DNA of 64,000 bases from Lucinisca nassula (Eukaryota; Mollusca; Bivalvia; Lucinida; Lucinidae), in NCBI GenBank assembly GCA_963580285.1, contig OY757012.1:172319994-172383993 (forward strand). Reading direction: 5' to 3'. A program made the translations under genes and the position numbers. A model generated the notes under the pieces. That model made no database searches, was not told the origin of the DNA, and saw only the letters and a program-made list of their open reading frames with translations. This document shows positions 56,268 to 64,000 of this stretch, in pieces; position 1 is the stretch's first letter, and each line of letters begins with the position of its first letter.

Positions 56268-56313
56268 GGGTCATACTACGTAGTTTCGGCTAATAAAGCC
56301 TCATCAGTGAACC
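56268..56313 (-). ncRNA. Hammerhead ribozyme, array motif 4 (weakened stem I)
   Basis: The core is intact but the 5' strand of stem I is GGTTCA, giving one mismatch with TGACCC. Activity may be reduced. Confidence 0.88.
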
Positions 56314-56649
56314 TGTAATGATCCGGCAACGAACGCAAGAGGAAACGTACTACAATTTTGCGAATTTCGATCAGACAGTCGATTCAAAGACTGATATAAA
56401 TCAAAATGGGGTCCAAATAATTAAAAACCTGCACTAGAATATGAGTCTAAACCAATAATTTATTTCTGATTTCTCAGAATATTTACGCTGATCTCAAAGG
56501 ACCAAGTAAAATATATACTGCACTATGGTTGATGTACGGGGAGACATTTTACGGCCGCCACACGGCACAACACCAGCTGCAGTGAAGGCAAATAAAAATC
56601 TAAAATGAGTTCCTTTAAGAGCAGTGAAAACATTCATAAGAAAAAAGAT

Positions 56650-56695
56650 GGGTCATACTACGTAGTTTCGGCTAATAAAGCCTCATCAGTGACCC
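56650..56695 (-). ncRNA. Hammerhead ribozyme, array motif 5
   Basis: Same sequence as motif 1; intact. Confidence 0.92.
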
Positions 56696-57032
56696 TGTAA
56701 TGATCCGGCAACGAACGCCAGAGGAAACGTACTACAATTTTGCGAATTTCGATCAGACAGTCGATTCAAAGACTGATATAAATCAAAATGGGGTCCAAAT
56801 AATTAAAAACCTGTCTAGAATATGAGTCTAAACCAATAATTTATTTCTGATTTCTCAGAATATTTACGCTGATTTTAAAGGACCAAAAGTAAAATATAAA
56901 CTGCACTATGGTTGATGTACGGGGAGACGTTTTACGGCCGCCACACGGCACAACACCAGCTGCAGTGAAGGCAAATAAAAATCTAAAATGAGTTCCTTTA
57001 TGAGCAGTGAAAACATTCATAAGAAAGAAGAT

Positions 57033-57078
57033 GGGTCATACTACGTAGTTTCGGCTAATAAAGCCTCATCAGTGACCC
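57033..57078 (-). ncRNA. Hammerhead ribozyme, array motif 6
   Basis: Same sequence as motif 1; intact. Confidence 0.92.
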
Positions 57079-57415
57079 TGTTATGATCCGGCAACGAACG
57101 CCAGAGGAAACGTACTACAATTTTGCGAATTTCGATCAGACAGTCGATTCAAAGACTGATATAAATCAAAATGGGGTCCAAATAATTAAAAACCTGTCTA
57201 GAATATGAGTCTAAACCAATAATTTATTTCTGATTTCTCAGAATATTTACGCTGATCTCAAAGGACCAAAAGTAAAATATAAACTGCACTATGGTTGATG
57301 TACGGGGAGACGTTTTACGGCCGCCACACGGCACAACACCAGCTGCAGTGAAGGCAAATAAAAATCTAAAATGAGTTCCTTTAAGAGCAGTGAAAACATT
57401 CATAAGAAAGAAAAT

Positions 57416-57461
57416 GGGTCATACTACGTAGTTTCGGCTAATAAAGCCTCATCAGTGACCC
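57416..57461 (-). ncRNA. Hammerhead ribozyme, array motif 7 (5'-most)
   Basis: Same sequence as motif 1; intact. Only 24 bases of the unit precede it before the array ends at 57,485. Confidence 0.92.
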
Positions 57462-57503
57462 TGTAATGATCCGGCAACGAACGCCCAAACAAACAAACAT
57501 ATA

Positions 57504-57903
57504 ATGCATGCAGTCTGTCGTATATCATTTATACTGTCCATTCTGCTGGTTCAAGAAGGGCAGTGGTCAGTTTTTGGCGAAAGAATGTACACTGTACTGG
57601 TTAGGTAAACTGACCGGCTCAAAAAGGACCTAAGCTGGGCCGTTAAACTCCAATACAAACAAAACAAACAAATCATTTATAATGTACCCAATCTTTTTAA
57701 TTACGAAATTGGGTGGTCATTGCAAGTTTATACTGTTTTGAATGTATATAGTAAGTCACCATAAATTCGGGTTCCAATAGACCTCGTTGCAGAAGAGATT
57801 TAAGTCCAACATTGAATTTCGAAATTAAATCGGAATGACGTCTATAAAATAAAAAAAAAGCCTTGCGATGAATATGATATGAGAACCCTGATTAAGTAGT
57901 TTA
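57504..57903 (-). pseudogene. Naiad copy 6, RT C-terminal remnant
   Basis: After the SINE the Naiad resumes ATGCATGCAGTCTGTCG and continues, in reverse, with the C-terminal RT codons (CCATAAATTCGGGTTCC, GTTGCAGAAGAGATTTAAG, GGAATGACGTCTATAAAAT) to the truncation near 57,903. A second SINE is inserted at 57,534-57,671. Confidence 0.8.
57534..57671 (+). repeat. Second SINE-like insertion with 10-bp target duplication
   Basis: ATCATTTATA flanks both sides (57,524-57,533 and 57,672-57,681). The body starts CTGTCCATTCTGCTGGTTC, contains GGTAAACTGACCGGCTC and GGGCCGTTAAACTCC, and ends in an (AAAC)n-type tail. It is a different family from the unit at 54,785. Confidence 0.82.
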
Positions 57904-58320
57904 AGCTTTTTCCAATTATAAATCTATGAGAGCTAAGGAGTCCCGGGCCTTCGTCAATTTGGATCACAAGGGGCATGATTGGATTTGTGTAAGGGACCAC
58001 TTGGTGTTGCATTATTCTAAATATCTAAGCTTTGCGCCTTGTGGATTCAGAGAATAAGATTTTTTAAGTGTTTCCCATTATAAGTCTATGAAAGCTATAT
58101 GGCAACAAGAGTTTCCATCTGATCTGCCCCATACCATTATGCATTCTTTCCCCCTACCCGAAAAAGCGACACATGAAATTTAATCATGATTGGCCAACTG
58201 GCTTTAAAGATATTCTTATTTGAAAATGTGAATGGACGACGGACAACGGCCGGCGGACGCCGGAGCATTGGCATACTAATACCTCACATGAGCCTTCGGC
58301 TCAGGTGAGCTAAAAACCAA
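57904..58320 (+). repeat. ~165-bp core-repeat units and right-end hairpin
   Basis: TATGAGAGCTAAGGAGTCCC, GGGGCATGATTGG and GACCACTTGGTGTTGC belong to the family of 58,686-61,219. The right end has GACGGACAACGGCCGGCGG and the hairpin CATGAGCCTTCGGCTCAGG plus TGAGCT. Confidence 0.75.
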
Positions 58321-58685
58321 AAAAAGCCAGAGTTGTCTTCCTTGTTCATGACACATCGTCCCAGTACCATGCACGCACCTGTAAAGTTTCATAAATATAT
58401 TCCATACGGTTTAGGAGTTATTGCTCGGACACGAAGTGGTACGGATGTACGGACGGACATGTCACACCGCCTAACTGCCATGCAGATACCTGTAAACTTT
58501 CATTAATATATCCCATACGGTTTAGCCTTAATGACCATAAAACAAAGTGGGACGGACGTACGTACGGACGGACAGGGGTAACACTGAATTTCCTTTCCAC
58601 TATTCGGACGGATGAATGGACGGGCGGACGAACGGATAGGGGTAACACTTAATTCTCTTATGCTATTCTTCGAATAGGCGAAGGC
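58321..58685 (+). repeat. Repeat units with ACGG microsatellites
   Basis: Units contain CCTGTAAAGTTTCATAAATATATTCCATACGG and GACGGACATGTCACACCG-like ACGG runs, ending TAGGCGAAGGCATAAAAA. The layout is similar to element delta at 34.2-34.5 kb. Confidence 0.6.
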
Positions 58686-58865
58686 ATAAAAATTGGGAGC
58701 TTAGGAGCCCCGAGGACTGGCCAATATGGACCCCGGGGGCATGAATGGCAGGATTTATGTAAGGGACCACTTGGCGTTGCTACCAACTAAATATCCAAGC
58801 TTTGAACCTTGAGGATTCAGAGAAGAAGATTTGTAACGTTTTTTTTTTTTTTTTTTTAATTGTAA

Positions 58866-59487
58866 AGTAGAAGTAAAACAAAGATCAAGAATTGATACAA
58901 TTAACTTACTCCACCCATAAAAGACACCAAAGGGAAAGAAATACAAACATTAAGCGACCAGACCATAATGGAAACCTAAACAAAGGAAGGCCATAAGGAC
59001 AATTACTTTCCCACAAAATGGCCATATTGCCATCCAAAATAAAAGACACAAGTGATACACACAGTAAGTAACAAACAACAACATAAATAAATCGCCACAG
59101 AAGAGCCGCCTTGGAACGGTCAGTGGAAGATCTCCATTGAGGGGCTTAAATCGATTTTACGTGGCCACAATCCTCGCCCTTACTTCCGTCGCGATTTAGA
59201 CAAATAATTTGTTCAGTCCGCATGAAGGCCTCCTAACTCATCAGTGCAACATCTCCGTGAACACAAAAATCAAAGAACCACAGAGGTGAGACAACGGTGA
59301 GGACTCGACAGCAAGAAACCACTGAAATGCTGGAGCAAAAAAAAAACCAACAGTTAGACTCCGATGAGCCCGACCAGAGACAGAGCATCAGGCACCAACC
59401 AACATTATCTCTCTAATTCTCAATAAGCCTTTACGTTGGAGCCGTCATAGAATCTGAGGCCTGACCCACCGGCGTGCAATTAAAGAG
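58866..59487 (-). mobile_element. Naiad 3'-tail copy (about 620 bp)
   Basis: AAGTAGAAGTAAAACAAAGATC to CACCGGCGTGCAATTAAAGAG in reverse. This is the whole 3' UTR plus the last codons of the RT frame, truncated at its 5' side. It is almost identical to the tail of the full-length element. Confidence 0.9.
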
Positions 59488-60546
59488 TCTATGGGAGCTT
59501 ATGAGCCCCTGGGCGTGGTGAATTCTGACCCCAGGGGCATGATTGACAGGATTTTGGTAGGTTACCATTTTATGTGCTACATACTAAATACCTTAGCTAT
59601 GGGCTTTATGGTTTTGGAGAATAAGATCTCTGTACCTTTTTTCCATTATAAGTCTATGGAAGCTAAGGAGTCCTGGGGCGTGGCCAATTTTGATCCAAGG
59701 GACATGGTTGGCAGGAATTATGCAGGCGACAACTTAACATTGCTACATACTAAATATCTAATCTTTGGGCCCTGTGGATTCAGAGATGACGATATTTAAA
59801 GTTTTTTCCTTTGAAAGTCTATGGGTGCTTACGAACCCCAGGGCGTGGCTAATTCTGACCCCATGGGCAGGCAGGATTTATGTAGGTGACCATTTTAAGT
59901 TGCTACATACTAAATATCTTAGCTATGGGCTTTATGATTTCGGGGTACAGGATTTTTGAAGTTATTTGTCCATTATAAGTCTATGGAAGCTAAGGAGCCA
60001 CAGGGCGTGGCCAATTTGGACCAGTGGGGTATGATTGGCAGGATTTATGTAGGGGACCACTTGACGTTGCTACATACTAAATATCTAAGCTTTGGGCCTT
60101 GTGGATTCAGAGACGAAAATTTCTTAAGTGTTTTCACATTTAAGTCTATGGGAGCTTATGAACAACAGGGCGTGGCCAATTCTGACCCCCAGGGGCGTGA
60201 TTGGTAAGACTGATGTAGGTGACTATTTTGCGTTGCTTCATACTAAATACCTTAGCTATGGGCTTAATGGTTTTGAAGAAGAAGATTTTTGAAGCGATTA
60301 GTCCATTATAAGTAGATGGAAGCTAAGGAGCCACAGGGCGTGGGCAATTTGGAGGGACCACGTGACGTTGCTATATACTAAATATCTAAGCTTTTGGCCT
60401 TGTGGATTCATAGAAGAAGATTAAACAAAATCCATTGTAAGTCTATGGGAGCTTTTGGGCCCCAGGGCGTGGCCAATTCTGACCCCAGTGGCGTGATTGG
60501 CAGGATTTATGAAGGTGACCATTTTGCGTTGCTTCATCCTAAATAT

Positions 60547-60833
60547 TTTGCATCCGCCCATATGGGCTTCAAGAAATAGATGGGCTGCATGATGCTTCCA
60601 CGCAGAGCTGAAAGCAACTGCACACGAGTACTGGTAAAGCGCTTAGAGTATCCAAGCCTGCCTAGGTAAAGTGTTTATAAACCCTATTGGTTTCATTGGG
60701 CGACAGGGCTTGAGATATCATTTCATCTCAATGTTGGGTAAACGGCCCACAAAACTTGGAGCAACGTCTCAAAATGACCTATACAGTGTTGAAGGGGACG
60801 TTAAACCGCAAACAAACAAACAAACAAAACAAA
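60547..60833 (+). repeat. SINE-like unit, copy 3
   Basis: CTAAATAT flanks both sides (60,539-60,546 and 60,834-60,841). The body has GGCTGCATGATGCTTCCACG, TTTCATCTCAATGTTGGG and GGGGACGTTAAACCGC, then an (AAAC)n tail. This copy defines the element ends at about 287 bp. Confidence 0.88.
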
Positions 60834-61219
60834 CTAAATATCTTAGCTATTGGCTTTACGGTTTCGGAGAAGAAAAAAATTTGAAGTTTTTTTTTACCAT
60901 CATAAGCTTATGGAAGCTAAGGAGCCCCATGGCGTGGCTAATTTGGACCCAAGGGGCATGATTGGCAGGTTTTATGTACGGGACCACTTGGAGTTGCTAC
61001 ATACTATCTAAGTTTTGGGCCTTATGGTTTCAGAGAAGAAGATTTTTGAAGTTTTTCCCATTGTAAGTCTATGGGAGCTTTTGAGCCCAGGGCGTGGTCA
61101 ATTATGACCACAGGGGCATGATTGGCAGGATTTATGTAGGTGACAATATTACGTTGCTTCATACTAACTATATTAGCTATGTGCTTTAAGGTTTTGGAGA
61201 AGAAGATTTTTGAAGCTTT

Positions 61220-63510
61220 TTTAGCTCACCTGACCGAATGTCATGGTGAGCTTTTGTGACTGTGAGATGTCCGGCGTCGTCGTGCGTCGTGCCTCGTTCG
61301 TCGTGCGTGCGTAAACCTTTCTTGTTAACACTCTAGAGGCCACAGTTTTGATCCAATCATCATCAAACTTAGTCAGAATGATCATCATGACAATATGTCG
61401 GTCAAGTTGAATACGGGTCATGTCGCGTCAAAAAGTAGGTCACAAGGTCAAATTAAAGGAAAACCTTGTTAACACTCCAGAGGCCACAATTTTGGTCCAA
61501 TCATCTTCAAACTTACTCAGGATGATCATCTTGATAATATCTCGGTCAAGTTCGAAAATGGGTCATGTCGGGCAAAAAGTAGGTCAGTAGGTCAACCCAC
61601 ACAAAACCCTTGTAAGCGCTCTAGAGGCCACACTTTTGGTACAATCATCCTCAAACTTCCTCCGAATGATCATCCTGACAATATCTCGGTCAAGTCCGAA
61701 TATGGGTCATGTCGGGTCAAAAAGTAGGTGAGAAGGTCAAATCATAGAAAAACCTTGTTAACACTCTAGAGGCCACAGTTTTGGTCCAATCTTCCTCAAA
61801 CTTAATCAGAATGTTTATCCTGACAATATCTCGGTCAAGATTGAATATGGGTCATTTCAGGTCAAAAAGTAGGTCAGTAGGTCAGATCATAGAAAAACCT
61901 TGTTAACACTCTAGAGGCCAAAGTTTTGGTCCAGTCATCCTCAAACTTGCTCAGAATGATCATCCTGACAATATCTGGGTCAAGTTCGAATATGGGTCAT
62001 TTCGGGTCAAAAAGTAAGTCAGTAGGTCAGATCATAGAAAAACCATGTTAGCACTCTAGAGGCCACAGTTTTGGTCCAATCATCCTCAAACTTGCTCAGA
62101 ATGATCATCCTGACAATATCTTGGTCAAGTTCGAATATGGGTCATGTTGGATAAAAAAGGTCAAATCTTAGAAAAACCTTGTTAACTCTCTAGAGGCAAT
62201 AGTTTTGGTCCAATCTTCCTCAAACTTGGCCAGACTGTTTATCCTGACAATATCTGAATATGGGTCATTTCAGGTCAAAAAGTAGGTCAGGTCAGATCAT
62301 AGGAAACCTTGTTAACACTCTAGAGGCCACAGTTTTGGTCCAGTGATCCTCAAACTTGCTCAGAATGATCATCCTGCCAATATCTTGGTCAAGTTCGAAT
62401 ATGGGTTATGTCGGATCAAAAAGTAGGTCAGTAGGTCAAACCACGGAAAAACCTTGTTAGCACTCCAGAGGCAACAGTTTTGGTTCAATCATCCTCAAAC
62501 TTGCTCAGAATGATCATCCTTACAATATCTCGATCAAGTTTGAATATCGGTCATGTCGGGTAAAAATGTAGGTCAGTAGGTCAAATCATAGAAAAACTTT
62601 GTTAACTCTCTAGAGGCCACAGTTTTGGTCCAATCTTCCTCAAATTCGGCCAGAATGTTTATCCTGACCATATCTCGGTCAAGTTTGAATATGGGTTTTT
62701 TCAGGTCAAAAAGTAGGTCAGTAGGTTAGATCATAGAAAAACCTTGTTTACACTCTAGAGGCCACAGTTTTGGTCCAGTCATCCTTAAACTTGCTCAGAA
62801 TGATCATCCTGACAATATCTCGGTCAAGTTCGAATATGGGTCTTTTTGGGTAAAAAAGTAGGTAAGTAGGTAAAACCACAGAAAAACCTTGTTAGCACTC
62901 TATAGGCCACAGTTTTGGTCCAATCATCCTCAGAATGATCATCCTGACAATATCTCGGTCAAGTTCGATTAGGGGTCATGTCGGCCAAAGATAGGTCAGT
63001 AGGTCAAATCATAGAAAAACCTTGTTAACACTCTTGAGGCCACAGTTTTGGTCCAATCATCCTCAAACTTGCTCAAAATGATCATCCTGACAATATCTCG
63101 GTCAAGTTCGAATATGTGTCATGCCGGGTCAAAAAGTAGGTCATTAGGTCAAATAATAGAAAAACGTTGTCAACACTCTAGAGGCCACAGTTTTGGTCAA
63201 ATCATCATCAGACTTGCTCAGAAGGATCATCTCTACAAAATCTAGGTCGAATTCGAATATGGGTCATGCGGGGTCAAAAGTAGGTCAAATCATAGAAATA
63301 CCTTGTTTACACTCTAGAGACTGCAATTTTAGTCTAATTATCGTCAAACTTGCTCAGAATGATCATCTTGACAATATCAAGGTCAAATTCGAGTATGGGT
63401 CATGTGGGGTCAAAAAGTAGGTCAGTAGGTTAAATCATAGAAAAACCTTGTTAACACTCTAGAGGCCTCAGTTTCAGTCCAATCATCATCAAACTTGCTC
63501 AGAATTCTCC
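61220..63510 (+). repeat. ~133-bp tandem array with hairpin head
   Basis: The head is AGCTCACCTGACCGAATGTC with ATGGTGAGCTTTTGTGACTG and a CGTCGTGCGTCG tract. About seventeen units follow (CACTCTAGAGGCCACAG, TTGGTCCAATCATCCTC, GCTCAGAATGATCATCCTG, TCTCGGTCAAGTTCGAATATGG). It is the same family as 46,341-47,935. It ends at CTTGCTCAGAATTCTCC, after which unrelated sequence begins. Confidence 0.92.
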
Positions 63511-64000
63511 TCTGTTTGTAATACCTTGGTCAGGAGGGGCGTTTTATTTGACAGAAAATGCTGTTAGCAAACAGTGCAGACAAAAGTATTTTCTTTTGAC
63601 ATAACTACCAATTTTGATTCAATGTTGCCGTGTTTTACAGGAGTGTAATATTATCCATTCATTAACCATTTTTAGTACTTGAGCATAGGCCTTAAGATAA
63701 TACTGTAAAATCTCTTGCTGTTGATAACTTTTAGGGCTGAAATAATTTTAATGAAATCATATCATAGGGTGATACTTTTGCTGATGATACACATATCGTA
63801 TCGTGGGGCTAATATCACGATACCTGACGATATGCCAAAAGTATGATTTTCAACGAAAATGAAAACTTTAACATATCTCAAGACCATTTTCATAACGAAC
63901 TACAAAGATCTTTACTGTTATTGAGATACATTGATTACTTTTATGACAAATATGGACGTTGCTTACAGAGGCTTTGTTACACAAGATTGAACTCTGAGAT
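63511..64000. other. No recognised gene
   Basis: AT-rich, apparently unique sequence. ATCACGATACCTGACGATATG near 63,806-63,835 partly mirrors CATATCGTATCGTGG, a weak inverted repeat. Nothing else was seen. Confidence 0.4.

Larger units (their letters stand above)
55063..57485 (-). mobile_element. Hammerhead-retrozyme tandem array (382-383 bp units)
   Basis: Six full ribozyme-to-ribozyme units plus partial end units repeat with spacings of 382, 382, 383, 382, 383 and 383 bp and very high identity. Each unit contains, in plus orientation, GAGTTCCTTTAAGAGCAG, the ribozyme, GATCCGGCAACGAACGCC, TACGCTGATCTCAAAGGACC and CACACGGCACAACACCAGC. No unit encodes a protein. Transcription of the minus strand followed by self-cleavage would release 382-nt RNAs that could circularise. 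Parts of the unit (CAGCTGGTGT, GGCGGCCGTAAAA, CATAGTG) match the 259-bp monomer at 37.2 kb, so the two families are related. Confidence 0.93.
54785..57503 (+). repeat. SINE-like unit, copy 2, holding the retrozyme array
   Basis: The left part (54,785-55,062) has GTTGCATGATGCTTCCACGC, CATTTCATCTCAATGTCGGG and GTTGACGAGGACATTAAA. The right part (57,486-57,503) is only the tail CAAACAAACAAACATAT. The 8-bp target duplication ATGCATGC flanks the whole (54,777-54,784 and 57,504-57,511). The retrozyme array sits at the junction of SINE body and AAAC tail. Confidence 0.85.
58686..61219 (+). repeat. ~165-bp core-repeat array (interrupted)
   Basis: About ten units share GTCTATGGAAGCTAAGGAGCC, GGGCGTGGCCAATTTGGACC, ATGATTGGCAGGATTTATG, TTGCTACATACTAAATATC and GGCCTTGTGGATTCAGAG. 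It is interrupted by a Naiad tail (58,866-59,487) and a SINE (60,547-60,833). Open frames here are repeat read-through. Confidence 0.85.

Overview
The window looks like repeat-rich nuclear DNA of a bivalve mollusc. It is AT-rich. It carries 105-170 bp core-repeat arrays that end in AGCTCAC/GGTGAGC hairpins, ACGG microsatellites, SINE-like units ending in GACGTTAAACC plus (AAAC)n, and Penelope-like retroelements (PLEs) of a kind reported from clams. I see no rRNA, tRNA gene, CRISPR array, bacterial gene or complete host gene. Nearly every long open frame is either a transposable-element fragment or chance. Two places could be real host exons: a signal-peptide first exon with a TATA box and splice donor (18.77-19.06 kb, duplicated at 27.93-28.21 kb) and an internal exon at 44.04-44.22 kb.

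The dominant family is a PLE with permuted domain order, an N-terminal GIY-YIG endonuclease, a CxC linker and a C-terminal reverse transcriptase, which matches the Naiad clade. A nearly full-length copy lies on the minus strand at 48,807-52,838, cleanly inserted in a tandem array with a TAGA target duplication. Its frame is broken mainly by TGA codons. At least two of them replace endonuclease cysteines and one recurs at the same codon in a second copy, as expected for the multi-selenocysteine Naiads reported from clams. Decayed copies lie at 4.3-5.7, 9.8-14.8, 39.8-40.5, 44.9-46.3 and 54.15-57.9 kb. About fifteen short pieces are its roughly 0.3-0.6 kb 3' tail alone. A second PLE with the ordinary C-terminal endonuclease is split at 31.16-34.88 kb.

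The most notable find is self-cleaving RNA. Seven hammerhead-ribozyme motifs recur every 382-383 bp in a tandem array at 55,063-57,485 (minus strand). Two more lie 259 bp apart at 37,340-37,644 (plus strand) inside a dead Tc1-like transposase, and a decayed one is at 43.69 kb. They fit type I hammerheads with a very short stem III and an open stem I, the form found in animal retrozymes. Retrozymes have no protein and are thought to be copied by PLE reverse transcriptases, which are abundant here.

Layout: 0-9.7 kb, old repeats and Naiad copy 1. 9.8-14.8 kb, Naiad copy 2 split by a TIR element. 13,151-30,672, a direct tandem duplication of about 9.2 kb whose two copies differ by two retroelement-tail insertions and a rearrangement scar. 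31-35 kb, the canonical PLE split by a TIR/microsatellite element. 36.7-38.4 kb, Tc1-like transposase with a retrozyme dimer. 39.8-46.3 kb, Naiad fragments, a SINE, a foldback element and the candidate exon. 46.3-53.1 kb, satellite-like arrays with the full Naiad inserted. 53-58 kb, a nested stack (Naiad, then SINE, then retrozyme array). 58-63.5 kb, core-repeat arrays.
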